Origin: Bryopsis sp. KO-2023
Taxonomy: Eukaryota; Chlorophyta; Ulvophyceae; Bryopsidales; Bryopsidaceae
Assembly (NCBI GenBank): GCA_030272585.1
Contig: BSYQ01000004.1
Span: 6,696,001-6,760,000 of the forward strand
Direction of reading: 5' to 3'
Length of the DNA stretch: 64,000 bases
How positions within the stretch are numbered: position 1 is the stretch's first letter; every line of letters begins with the position of its first letter. Positions 46,377 to 58,900 of this stretch are shown piece after piece. The notes below the pieces were generated by a model that was not told the origin of the DNA, made no database searches, and was given only the letters and a program-made list of their open reading frames with translations. Position numbers and translations under genes: made by a program.

Positions 46377-49300
46377 CTATGCTAGTAAGCGAGCGATAGA
46401 GCATGAGGCCGTGTGGTTATGTCCGTTGACCCAGTTTTCACCCGTTCAAAACCATTTCCCACATGCCACTTATACGGCAACACAACACCCCGAACAAAGA
46501 CGCCAGTTGAGGTTACGAGTTGCACATTAATCAAGGACTCTGTGGGTCAGACACTATCAAAATTGTTGCTGCATACCAAAATGGTGTTCTGTCTGCAAGT
46601 TGGCCTTGTGCCTATGACGTCCGCGTCAATCGTTGACTTGTCGAACCTCTCTGTGGCAGCTTATGTAATTGTCGGTTAAGACACCAGTGTCTTGAAGCGA
46701 ACAGGAGTTTTTTGGCGCAGGGAGTCGTCAGATTTTAGAGCAGGAAGGTCAAACAGAGAATGCTGGAAAATTGGCGACTGCTGACGAGTTTTCCCGTTGA
46801 CTGTTTGACTGACTGGGACTTCTGTATCTCGTCTGGTTTCTCTTGCACATTTTCTTGACACACATGGTCATACGGGTCCGTCCAACTTCCAGATTTTCAC
46901 AACAAGCGCAGGGGAGCAGTACGAGTTAGCGCAAGGGCGACGGCGCAAGAGTCACAAACGCTAACCGTCCTGGTGGAGGGCCAGTTCAGTTAGCATGCGA
47001 ACGAGTTATTCAACAATATTTCCACGACCTCGACAGTTTCGCATGCACCAGCGGAACCGAATGAATTCTGTTCTCCTCGACCTGTGTTGACGTTTTTCTA
47101 TTGCGCGACGGGGGTGTGCGTTTCCTCTACGAATACGTCAAAGATAATGAGTGCGAGGGGCTCCTTGGAAAAGGAACGACGCTTCGTTGCCTGTAGAATA
47201 TCACGGCCACGTTCATACGGATGTTTGCTGATACTCCTTGTTGTCTTGCGAAGAAGACAGCAAAGAGTAACGGAAGCCTGTTCAAACCAATAAAAGGTTC
47301 CATCGATTGTGGGACAACACAACACGCGTCAGGAAAAGCCACACCGACGTCTGATCGCAGTGTTTCCGTGCCTTTCCGATCCCGCGCTGTTATCCAAGCC
47401 TGGGACAGTGCCGCTACAGTCCGTGTGCGAGGGGAAAAGACGTCGTGCAAGACGCGCGATCACCGTTCTGAAAATGGAGGGAAGGCGGGTGACGAAGACT
47501 ATGATCGTTGTCGTGGTAAGAGACACCCAACGCTCAGCTTCGATAGCACACAAAGAGGTACGAAACGAGAAAATAACCACCCGCGCTCGCTTTTCTCCAG
47601 GCGCTCCTCGCCATGTTCGTAGAAGACAGCAAGACTATTCGAGTTCTACCCCATGATGACGTAGCGGTGACGTCAGAGTCAGGTAACTTCCGAATTTTTC
47701 CCCCGAAATAATCTTTCCTCTCGCAACATTCTCAGGTGTGCACTGGATTGATTGATTGAATAAGACGGTTAATAGACTTCTGCTGGTTCAAAACGTAGAT
47801 GGCGATTCATCCACCCGTTCCATGGGAGATTGAATTCAGAGTTTCACATGACGAAATTTTTCTTCTGTCGATCAACACACAGGGCGTAACCTTCTGGACT
47901 CCACATCCGCAAGCACGCGAATCTTTCTTCCATCCAGGGGAGCGGTTCTTGGTTCGGCATGGTCAGTGAATTTCCAGAAATCCACTGTCAATGCCAGTAA
48001 CTGTGTTCATTTAGAGGGAGATTTCCTGCTATTCTCATGATTTCTATGACAAGCAAATACCATGTTGTGTGTAGGGCAACCATCAGTAATCAAACCGGCC
48101 TGACAGATTTCTCTGCTTCATCGGGTCAAGCCACATATGGTCTTTTCCCCACTGACTCAGTGACTGGCCAAGTGATCACTGGTAGTCTCTTTTCTGGTGC
48201 AAATCCCCAAGGAGCTCAAAACGTTGCATTCTATAGTGCTCAAGTGGGCAGCGGTTTGCAAACAGCCCAGCAGTCGGTCCTTATCTCGTCACGACCTCCC
48301 CCACCCCCACCCCCACCCCCACCTCCACCCCTCGGTTGAACACATGCACTTTTCACCTTTAGTAATAGAGTAGATGCAGTCAGAGGTTTCATCACAATCA
48401 TATCACCCAAAGGCACATAGCTGTAGTCATAGGGAAAAAAGAAATACATAGGAATCATATTTTTGGTTTGTTTTTTTTTCAACAAGCATCAGAGTTTTTG
48501 GAAACGATGGAGCAATAAGCATGGATGTGACTGACCTGTCTGCGAAAGTATGCACATCTCTAGTTATTTGAAAAGGGTTTGATTGAAGGGCAATAAGGTG
48601 GTCGAAATATGATCAACAATGTTTATGTAATGAGATTAAAGTCAGTGCAGTGTCAAAATGCTTTTATCCACCACTGAAAAGCGTTCAGCAGAGAATCTGA
48701 AAATACCATTCCTGAAGTTGAATTTTCCAAAACGCAACTCAGATCATGCGGTTGCCTTATGTTCAAAAATGAAAACACAAAGTCACTTCATCAAGTGTAT
48801 TTGAAGGAAAAATCACCATGTCAGACACAGCTTTCAGATTCCATGTATACTTTCAGCATCAAACAATGCTTGTATTGAGGTATGCACCTCGGCCAATATG
48901 CCTTTTTCGTTATTGGCTTCTTGCCAGCATAAAAAGCTCTCAGACTTAAAAACAGACCCACCGGAAGCAAAAAACAATATTGTATTGTAATACAATACTC
49001 AGTGTTGCAGGAAGGAACGAGAATAGCTATTGGCAGAGGGGCAATGTGCCAAGTCACTGCTTTGAACATTCGATTAAACAGAACAACAGTAGAGCACATG
49101 CTTGTCTGTCATATGGTGGTCTGTCAAATCTCTTCGTAAAATATATGTATATCATATCATCCCCATTTCCCCACAAGATGGATGCTACTGTATGCGCACC
49201 CTCTTTTTGGATTCTACCCAAACACCCACTAACTTTTGTATTCATCTGTTTTCCTTTTTCCTCTCTCTCGCTCTCGTTCTCTTTTTTTTTTTTTTAAAAA

Positions 49301-50375
49301 AAAGGCAAAATCTATTCACCAATGGCACCACACGGCATCTTAGCTGCCAAAAGATTACCATGCAAATAAGGATATCCTCTCTTTTCTTTTTCTTCTTCCA
49401 ATCTTGCTGAAAACATTTTTTTGGTTTCGAAACCCTGGTCAAAACAAACTCTCTTTTCATTCACTAGCCACCCCAGAAAGAAAGCAATATAGTTAGCCCT
49501 GCTCGACCAAAAATTGCACGCTTTCCATAATCATCGAGAAACGAATAATGTTCTGAATGCAGTCTGGAAACAAAAAAGCTGATTTGCAGCGCCCCACAAA
49601 GGTGAACTAGGAAATTGCTTTCGCCAAATGTGCCTCGTAAAAGCACTGTTTGAAAAAAACCCTCTAAAATTTCTTAAGAAGAAAGCCAACACAGCTATTT
49701 TCTTGTTTCTCATCTTGTTATTATTATGGCCGCCTGCTAGTTGTTTTAATTCACAGTCGGTATTTTCCCACACAGCCCCTGTCTTGCCACTACAGGAATC
49801 CTGTCGATCAGAATTCTGTTTGAAAAAAAAACACTAAACACTTGAGAGTCTGTCTTTTCCCAACCCGAAAAAAGTTACTGAATAACACACTCTCCTTCCC
49901 CACCAAAAGAAGTACTTGCACACAGCCAATATTATCTACGGTTGAACGTATCTGGTTTCCACAGATGGTTTTTGAACAATTTTTGTGCTTTCTCCTTTTC
50001 TGTTCATTTTTTTTTGCCTGTTATTGTTGTTTTTTCAGACAAATTCTGGCCAGTTTATTCTAATTGCAGATGCACATGCTTTCACCGCAATCTGAGTTGC
50101 ACTTCCACAACTTCTTCGGGGCCGACTTGAAAAGACTGAAAGCACAGTTTCCACTGCACAAAAAAAACCCACCATTCACGGAACAATGAAGAAAAATATC
50201 CAATAATGGAGATTTGCCACCCACCCACATTAAATTATCATTGTTCAATATCTAATATCGTCAAAAACGTCTTTTTTCCTGAATTTGCAAGTAATCTACA
50301 GGTCCCTCAAGCAACTGCTGACTTTCAGATTTTCAATGCACAGTGAAAGAAAAAAAGATGCAAGGAAATTCACAC
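46377..50375. other. Intergenic, 4 kb, with one unresolved coding candidate
   Basis: Two plus-strand stretches look coding: 47,801-47,968 (MAIHPPVPWEIEFRVSHDEI, followed by a GTCAGT donor) and about 48,076-48,339 (ATISNQTGLTDFSASSGQAT, ending in a twelve-proline run and TGA). Their phases do not match in a simple two-exon model, so no CDS is called. 47.0-47.7 kb is GC-richer without a convincing frame. 48.4-50.3 kb is AT-rich with poly(T). The missing first exon of the histidine phosphatase should lie just above 46,376. Confidence 0.4.
48294..48332 (+). repeat. CCACCC/CCCCCA microsatellite
   Basis: C-rich repeat encoding twelve consecutive prolines in the open frame that ends at 48,339. Confidence 0.8.
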
Positions 50376-51988
50376 TCACTTTTCACATTTGCACTTGTCT
50401 CCAGATTGGCTGCAACATTGTGCCCTTTCCCCATCGCAAGCCGAATACAAACACTCACTCACTCCAACAAACGAATCGAAAGCATCCACGAAGTTTCTTT
50501 CCTTGCCATCGGCAATTGCAGTAGCTTCCGCCTCTGAAAAAACATTCACCAGACAAAAAAAAGCCAAATATTTCATCACACAAAAAATCGTAATCTCCAC
50601 AAAATCAAAACATGCTTTTTCCAACCAACCCTCCTTACAACCATCCAACCATCCATCCAAATGCATGTGCGGCCATTCATTTCACCACTTTTCTTCTTCT
50701 TCTTCTTCTATTTATCGACTGAACTGGTATCTCAAAAAGCATCAAATTTCACCCCTCCTGGGGTGTGTTCTGCTAAATGTATTTTTTACCTGCAAGGATT
50801 GGCTTGACATTGGCACAGCCCTGATCTTTGACAAGGATGGAAATCGCTTCGGCGTAAGCCCTTGCAGCTTCATCACCTCGTACGACTCCGACGGCTGCTG
50901 CTCTGGCAAATGCCGTCCCCTCCCCTCGATTCTTGGCAACAGCATGGGCTTCCACGATGGCTGGAAAATTGAGGGGAAGAAAAAACACACGATTACTAAG
51001 AGGAATGCATGCAGCAGCAAAGAAGGGTTAACTTTTCATTGATGTCAGGCAGAAGAAAGCAGTGGAGCAACCGCTGTCCATGTCACACAAAGAAAGCGGT
51101 GAAACGACCACCGCTGCAAAACGAAGTAGTAAGATGGGTGCACGAATAATGGCATCGCGCCATTGGTTCACCTGAGACAGCTTCCGTCCGCTTTCCGCCG
51201 TCCACCGCCTTCGCTACCGCAATGGCAATCGCATTTCCCTGTCCATCTCGGGCTGCACCGGCGATCGCCTCGGCTCGAACATCTCCTGGACACATGACAA
51301 AACGTCCATGATCCAACATTGCATCCATTTTTCGATATCTCGCTCGTGTCATTGCAAGGTTTTTCCCTTCGCATCCCTGGAGTCTGGAGATCGCCTGCTG
51401 GTGTGGTGTGCGTACCTCCGTTATCGGATCCGATCGCTCTAGCGATCGCATCGGCGCGGTTGCCGTCTTCGGCGATCCCCTGGGCGAACGCTTCCGAAGT
51501 TTGGCCGTCCTTAGCGACGGCGTCAGCCTGCAGATTGAGCTCCCCTCCATTCGAGATCCCGGTTGCGAATGTGGTTGCGGAGCCGCCATTCTGAGCGAAG
51601 GAACTCGTTTGACCCTGCATCGCGCGCAACCGATCTGATTATTTCGACTGGACACTGAACAGAGCCAGTGGATGAATCTCAATCAACTCGACGTCCTCTG
51701 GAAAGCGTTTGGTCGCCCGAGTGAATGGGCACAGTGCGCGTATGATCACCACTCACGGTTGCGGAGCCTCCAGTTACGATGATCGCAAGTTTGGACCTCG
51801 CTTCCACTGACAAACACAGACAACGATCAACACACCGACCTGCACAAGCTATGGCCAGCGACATTGCCTGACAGGAATTAAGCGAGGGATATCTGGGGGA
51901 AAGAGAGATCACCACGCCTCGCTTCTGCGACGCCAGTGATGGCGATCAAGAACAAACAAATCGTGAAAGACATAGGGCCTTGCGCCAT
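50376..51988 (-). CDS. Ala-rich secreted protein with Cys-rich tail
   Basis: Six exons join in phase: 51988-51916, 51806-51757, 51614-51416, 51285-51172, 50960-50790 and 50533-50376 (TGA). They give 254 residues. The start MAQGPMSFTICLFLIAITGV is a clear signal peptide, cut near VAEA. The mature part is Ala/Gly/Asp-rich with a loose ~10-residue rhythm of A-x-A-x-G (AEAIAGAARDGQGNAIAIAV, DAIARAIGSDNGG). The last exon adds a tail with six cysteines (ECLYSACDGERAQCC...CKC). Its style matches the gene at the left end of the window, which instead ends in a PAN-like module. The exon 1 donor (GTGGTG) and exon 3 acceptor are weak and could be off. A structural, wall or mucilage role is inferred from secretion and composition only. 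Confidence 0.75.
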
Positions 51989-52950
51989 TTCTGTTGTGTC
52001 GACCAGCAGGAGGGCAGCGATGAGTAAAACAGGCGAAGAAACAAAGCAAAATTCCAGCCCACTGGCAAGGGGTTTCGGTATTTGTCCAAACCGCAGCCCT
52101 CCAGCAGCAAGTCACATCGCCAGCAAGCTTGTGGTTGGTGTTTTGATTCGAAAGGATCTGACAAAACTGGGCGATAGGCGTCTTTCGACTGTGAACTTCA
52201 ACCTCCGGTGCAAAGAACCCCCAAGTCGCTGGTGGAGCCACAGGGTTCCAAAAAAAATTATGAAAGAAAAAGTGAAAGAATCTGATGGATGAGAGTGTTA
52301 TCTCTTTCTCATGTTTGGTTCGGCTCCACCACCACCTGCATAATGCATCCGAGAACACAAGCTGGAGTATGATTCATACTCCGCTTGGTGCTTTTCCGAC
52401 TGAACAAATCACTACAGGATCTTCCCATCCTCCATTTTTCTCCTTTCCTTGTTTTGGTATCTGTGAGCCCAGATATCTCTGGTTAATCGTATATTCCATA
52501 TCAATTTTTCAATTTGTACTTAACAAATGGCACAGAATTTTGTTTCAGAATACAGGACCACCCACACAACTCAGAACTCGGCAGGGCACCGCCTACCACA
52601 AACATCCCGGGAATCGAAACAAGAGCAGCCGCTTTTGTTGGGGTATCCTCCACCTCTGTTAACACGACCCGACTTCCACACCTTCCTCCCTGAGAATATG
52701 CTCCATCTTTCCCTACACTATTTTTCTCCCCCCGACCCCTTGTGACAAGGAAGCGAACGCCACCATAAATTATGTAATCCCAAACGCTGACACAGAAAGT
52801 AAGAAAAATCCATCAAGCACCCATCCACTCCCACTTATTTAAGTTATGCATGCTTCCCACCCATACAAGTTGATTTCCTACCTACCCAACCGCCCGCCCC
52901 CCCCCCCCCCCCCTTCCCTTTTTTTTTCTCCTGGCGAGAATTGAAACATG
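51989..52950. other. Intergenic between Ala-rich and SNARE genes
   Basis: Upstream part of the Ala-rich gene and 3' side of the SNARE gene. Contains a C18-type run near 52,897. No exon supported. Confidence 0.5.
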
Positions 52951-55193
52951 TCAGCTGAATGCTATGAGTACCAGAACGATCAAAAGAATGGAAAGCAAAA
53001 CGATGGTGCAGAACTGCCATTTTCCGCCAGATTTTTTGATGATATCTGCTATTTTCCGTTGGGCTGCTCGCATGCGATTCGTGGTGATGTCCAGGTCTTC
53101 ATCCAAATCGTCCAACATCCGCTGTTGGTGCGATAATTCATCGTGAATGGTCAGTCCTACTTGACCGAGCCTATCCACCACTTTGCCCATTTCATCAAGA
53201 TCCTCATCTTGCTGTCTGCATTAACCAGAAAAAAAACCCAATCATGACTAATAAAACAACTTTCCACTGATGCCTATCTACAAAAAATTTCAACTTTTCC
53301 TTCTTTCATGGAGGAAAATCAAACAAGAGACAATTTGTCGACCATCCAGAAAATCGTGCCTTTTGCGTTTACTTGTTGTATACACTTGTTGTATGCACTT
53401 TCGCTCAATAGATTTAATGAGCGAAAGTGCATTTTGGAAAGGAAAAGAAAAAAATCTCAGTTCTTTTATTACCGGACAATCATTTCTTGTTGCATTCTTT
53501 GGTCAGAAACATATTGGTCGTTGCGGCTGACGAGGCCAGGATTCTGACCATCCCCAAAGCGAGCCCGCTGATTTGCAACTTTCAACGATTGCTGAACATT
53601 ACTAATCTGTTGACAGACACACGGCAAATGTCAGCTTTTCCCTTATCTTTAGGAAATAGGCTCAGCAGGACCCACCCTATTCCGTTTTTTTGTTTGTTTG
53701 TTTTTTTTCCGTGTGAAAGGTGCAAGGTATTCATATCTCGGCATATGCAACTGTCCCATCATAACATTCCAACACCGCCCAGGATTCTTTTCTTACTGCA
53801 TCCCTTTTGGACCAGTCAAATCGAAAACCGAAAATGAACGAATACAGCCAATCTCTTTCGACCGACCCCCATTTAACCCCTCCCCCTTCTAACCAAAAGT
53901 CGAAAATCTGTTTACTCAGGTGGAGGGTGCCGCAAGATGTGGTTCATTTCCTCACTTCAATGGAGAAAAAAAGGTTTAATAAATTTTTAACCAGTGCGTA
54001 CCTGAGCTTTGGTGCTCTCCAGCCATCCAGTGCGAGACTCAAGTTCCGACTGAGTCAGATTGAACCGTGATGGATTCTCACTGGCTTTTTCGATTGCATG
54101 GGACAATTCGTCCAGCTAAAAAGACACCACCAACACCATCTTCATACCAGGAAAAAAACAAACCAAGAAAACATATATAACACCATACGCATTCTTCACA
54201 TATGATGATGTTTGCCAAATTCAGACTTCAGGCTTGCGTTCTGATGGATAGGTTATTCTGATATCAAAAAAAAGGAAAGCTGCCGAAAGAGGTAATGAAT
54301 ATTTTTTCGTACCAAGCAAATGTAACCCTTGCTCATGCAGAGGCCGTACAGGCTTAAAACTGCATCTGCCATGCTGTATATTACATTGTCGTTCTCTGAT
54401 GTGTTCTATCGTGGCTGAAAGGTTCCCATAGCCCCAACACTCCACTGTGAAAATAACTGATCTGTAGGCTTCTGAACCCACCCTCATTTCAACTACTTAT
54501 ATAGTTTTAATGCTTTTTTTGGTTGGTTTCTTTCTATATCTACCTGCCACATGACGCTAGCACAGCCTTTTTCCACGTCAGAGCTGAGTTGCATCCGTTC
54601 CGGATTGGTCGAAGTCAATCCACTCCATCGCGCAAATTTCCCTTGAACATCATTCACCTATTTTCAACAAAATAATTACGATGAAAAAGAAAAAAAACAA
54701 CCCTTTTCTTCCCTTTCTCTCCTTCTCAGTGTTGACTTTCCCCCACCCTCCAAGAAACTATATATCCACCTTTTTTCCCCCAAAAAAATGCTTTGACTGA
54801 AAGGAAGGTGGGAAAGAATGCTTCTGTTATCAAGAAACTCATCCTCTCCCTCTTTCTCCCAGTCAGCACATGATTTTTCAATAATTTTTTCAATGGAGTG
54901 TTTCTGTGGGGGAAGTTATCCGAACATCCTATAATGAGTTTGAGTTCCAGAATCAAGTTCTGCAAGGAAGAGAGTCTCCTAAGTTTTTTTAATATCTCTT
55001 GTTATTCTTTTTTGGGGGGGTTCTCGCGGGTGTAGTTTCTCAATGGACACAGCCAGGCAAGAGAGCCTTGCAAAGGGATGGGGTTGAATTGAAACCCAAA
55101 CGTGTGCTTTCTATTGGAAGTCCGACCTACATCACTCACCGCATCTTGAATTTCCTTTTTCACGAGATGGAAAGGATCTTGCGACGACGCCAT
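52951..55193 (-). CDS. SYP61: Qc-SNARE, SYP61-like syntaxin
   Basis: Five exons: 55193-55140, 54657-54544, 54115-54002, 53606-53473 and 53215-52951 (stop). They give 226 residues, close to the usual ~245. The start MASSQDPFHLVKKEIQDA matches the conserved SYP6 N-terminus (DPF-x-x-V-K-x-E-I-Q-D). A three-helix syntaxin-6 domain follows: FARWSGL, LDELSHAIEKASENPSRFNL, then ESRTGWLESTKAQ. The SNARE helix runs from QQDEDLDEMGKVVDRLGQVG to NRMRAAQRKIADIIKK, with the central glutamine in HQQRMLDDLDED. The C-terminal anchor is FCTIVLLSILLIVLVLIAFS. SYP61 works in trans-Golgi and early endosome fusion and in traffic to the plasma membrane and vacuole. The linker between the N-terminal domain and the SNARE helix is shorter than in Arabidopsis. 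Shares its upstream region with the WD40 gene. Confidence 0.93.
53393..53432. repeat. Perfect 15-bp inverted repeat in a SNARE intron
   Basis: Arms ATGCACTTTCGCTCA and TGAGCGAAAGTGCAT around a 10-nt loop, inside the last intron of the SYP61-like gene. It is preceded by a 14-bp tandem direct repeat (ACTTGTTGTAT). Confidence 0.75.
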
Positions 55194-55904
55194 TCCAACG
55201 AACGAAAACTCCTTTTTCCCAGGCAGCTACTTTTTAATTCAGCAAGGGATTCTCAGCGCGAACCTATCGAAAACGATTCAAATCGAAGCGACGTGTTCTC
55301 TTCGTTCTCGCGCCACTCCGTTGTTCTGTCGTGGTTTTGTTTTCAACCTCTCTATTTTCTTGGCCCTTTGGACGGTGCTAGACCGAGTCTCACTTCTTTC
55401 GTACGACAGGGGAGTGAGATGTGGGAAACTTCTGCGATTCTTGGTCAGGTTCTCCCCAGCTCCCACCACCAAACCTGATTTTTCCCAGCCTTTTCGTCCG
55501 ACATAGGCGCAGATACCCGATTTTCCGGGATCACGTACTTGAAAGGACCTCCCGAAAAAGAAAGAGGGGAAGCAGGGGAAGGTGAGGGCACGGAGAAAAA
55601 AAATCGAAAAGAGAGCGTGTGCGAGCAAAAAAAAACAGAAAACCCGCGAAGAAGGGTGAACACAGCAAAGGGAAAAAGATTTCGTGAAAGGGAAAACGTA
55701 CGGAAGAGTGCGGAGATTCCATCCGAGCTGCTCCGGCTTGGCACGCTTTCCTGTCGGAAGGATTTTTCTGAGGCGGAAAGTGTCGTGACTCTTTTTTTTT
55801 TCCGCATCCCTCTCTTGTTTTGGGTGGACCTATTGGAGCTTTCGGGATAATTGGACGCAAGGATAAATAAGCTGGGGGAGTCGGCTTTGAACGGATGCTC
55901 TCCG
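55194..55904. promoter_or_regulatory. Divergent promoter region, SNARE / WD40 genes
   Basis: 711 bp between opposing start codons; it must hold both promoters and 5' UTRs. A plus-strand purine-rich stretch at 55,550-55,690 may be WD40 5' UTR. No clear TATA box. Confidence 0.5.
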
Positions 55905-58900
55905 ATGGAGGGGGCTGCAGCGGAAGACCTGGTTATAAAAGATCTAGACTCCGGTCGGAAGTTTGTCCTCAGTGGAGCCAACACGGAGGAAGCCTCGGTC
56001 AATGATTCGCTTTCCGGGCAACAGCTATCTATGAAGGAGTTCGATCGCCAGCTGGGGATTCGGACGGGACGGAGAAGTGCGGTGAGTCTTTTAATTTCAC
56101 CTCCGATGAATTTTCCGAAAGCGAACTGGGGCTTACGAAAAAAGTAAGAGGGGGTGCGTGTCCACTTATCGGCTGGACGTGTTATGAGAAATCGTTCCTC
56201 CCTGCAGAATAAGTTTTCGTTTCTGTTCCTAAGGATTTTTATTTTATTTTTTCTTCTCCAAAGGGGGGGGGGGGGTATCTTTTCGCATTTGGGAGGTCAC
56301 GTGGAAGGGATTTCTTTTTGCCGTTTTGTTTCCAACGTTTGGCCTCCCTTATGGGATCCAATTTCAACTTATAGGCTTCGCTAGGCGCGGTTTTTCTGTT
56401 TGGAATGAGCGTTGGGCCCAACAGGATAAAGAAAACAAAACGAAAAGACGTCCTTCTACGCTGGATACAAAACGGGGCTACGGGGCTCCCCGAGGGAGGA
56501 ACGACCTGCGTAAAGCTTCGCAAGGTTCCGAGTAGGTGCTGATGTGGTGTTTTTTTTTCCGTGGTGGTGTTTTTGATTTGAATTGAAACCCAAAGGATGC
56601 CAGCAGCGCAAGTACGAGCGACACGGGGTCCCCTCATGCTCCGGGACAGGATCTGGACGGGCTCTCGCCTCGACTGAAGCGTTTGAACGGGTGCGTGGCA
56701 CGTTTTCCTGTAGCCCTTCTTATCCAAAAAAAGAACAGAAAAAAGAAAAAAAACTCACAAAGGTCAAATTTCAGCAGGAGTCTGCGCAATAATACATAGA
56801 ACTTTCAATTTACATCGTTTTCATCTTATGTCAGATTTTTGTCGGGAACCCAAACCCCAAATCCATGTATTTTTTGTTTTTAATTTGGCAAAATTTTGCA
56901 TGTGATGGAAGGGATGCGTTCGTTCAGCCAGCCTTGTATGCTCTTTCCCTCGACCATTTCCCTTTTTCTTTGAAAAGGGGGGGGGGGTCCTGAAAGAAAT
57001 TATAATATGTATCTCCCCCAAAATAAACATAAAATATATGTACATCAATTGTTAAAAATCAAATTTTCTTAAGGAAAACAAGCAGGAAAAAATTTCAACT
57101 GATTTTTTTCCTGCAAGAAAGACGTATCAAGATGAAGTGACTGGATATTGACACAATATCCCCGAGCAATTGTAAATACCTGGGATGCAGGGAGGGGCAA
57201 AGTACATATATATTAATAACCCTGCCATCAACCCAGAGGGATTGGCTGTCATCTTCGCTACAATGTGTGTGTGTGTTTTTCAATACAAAAGAAAAACTCA
57301 CTTTTCTTTTTCCATTGAGAAGAACCAAGCGCGAACAACCCATTGCGTTTTTTATGACTAATGGCACAATGTGAAAAGTCGTGGAAAGTCGTGAAGCCGA
57401 GGTTTTTTTTGGGGGGAAACAGGTTTAAATTAGCAAAGGCCCTAAAAGATGGGTTATCCAGGAGGCGGGGAGATGGTTCTGATTCACCTAGTGCAACGGC
57501 GGAGTCACCATATGCAGTTACTCAGGTGAGTTTACACTAATTTGTTTTTGATTCTCAGGGTTTTGTTTTGAAGATATGGTCTTCTTTCTTTCTGTTAAAA
57601 TGTGTTGCGTCGAGGTTTATCAGCACCATGCTCCGCGTTTCTTGTGGAATCGAGCGATGGGGTTTTGGGTTTTTTTTTGCTAAACTGCTTGCAGGATTTT
57701 GCTTTCTTTTGCCAGAAAAGAAGTTTGGTAAAAAGCATATCTTGTGTATGGAATTTCGGTTTAACAAAATAAAATAAAACAAAATCATCCCTGGGTTGGA
57801 TTTTTTTTTCTTTTGGTAAGGTTATATGTGGAGGTGACCCTTTTTCTGTTTCTTCCTTTTTTTTTGGGGGGGGGGGAAATGTTGTGTTTGATTTTTTTTT
57901 TTATTCTGTGTGTTTTGCAGCCTTCCTTCACGCGCTATATGCCACATTCACCATATTCGACCTACACAGTTCAAAACACACCACAGTTACAAAGTTCGGC
58001 CACCATGAAAGTAGGGATCATAATAAGTCTTAAATATTCTTACACAAAAGATAACCATCAAACTTTTTGACAGTTGTCTTCTGTTAATTTTCCTTTCTGT
58101 TCAAAAGATGCCCCCCCCCCCAAAAAAAAAGGAGAAAAAAAGCACATATTATGTATATTTTTTAAACAGACTTCTCTCCTAAACTCGGAATCAACCACAT
58201 TTTATGTATTTAAATAAAAAACCCCTAGCCGCTGTGACATGAGAATATTTTTTCTTGTTTTCTTTTTTTCAAAACAAATTCAGGTTGCCTCTTATCGGCG
58301 GACGCAGCGGGATTTGTCTGACTTGAGACTGGTTCAGGAAATCAATGTACACAATGGGGTGGTGTCAGTCATGCGGTTCAGTCCCAATGGGGAATACCTG
58401 GTGACCGGGGGAAAGGATACAATCGTTTATCTGTGGGCTGTAGTTAGTAATAGGTGAGCCAGGATCCCTCCACATTGTTTTGGTAATTCTACATGCCCCC
58501 CCCCCCCAAAAAAAAAGGAAATAAAAAAAAAATTGTAGTTGGTTTTTTTTGCATTTTGTAGGTGGGGAAAAAGAATCTGATTTTTTTAATACCCACTGAT
58601 CATCGGAAGAGGGACTGTTACATTACAGAAGAGGATTTAGCATCCGTCGTGAATGCATCACACTTTTGGAGGGTGGAAATGTGTGATCGTTGGGGGTTCG
58701 ATGTGACAGGGGTAAAGATATGAAGGAGGGATGCAGAATCGATCTGCCAGTGGTGGAGCCGGAGCCCGTTCGCAGGTGGAAAGGTCACACTTCCCACGTT
58801 TTAGACATCGCCTGGTCGTTCGGGTCGGAGCTCGTCTTATCGGCATCGATGGACAAAACCGTTCGACTGTGGACGTTATCTCAAGATGCTTGCCTGCGGG

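Noticed and set aside
47963-47978. A 16-nt intron (GTCAGT...CAG) to rescue the 47.8-48.3 kb candidate
   Set aside because: Far below any workable intron length.
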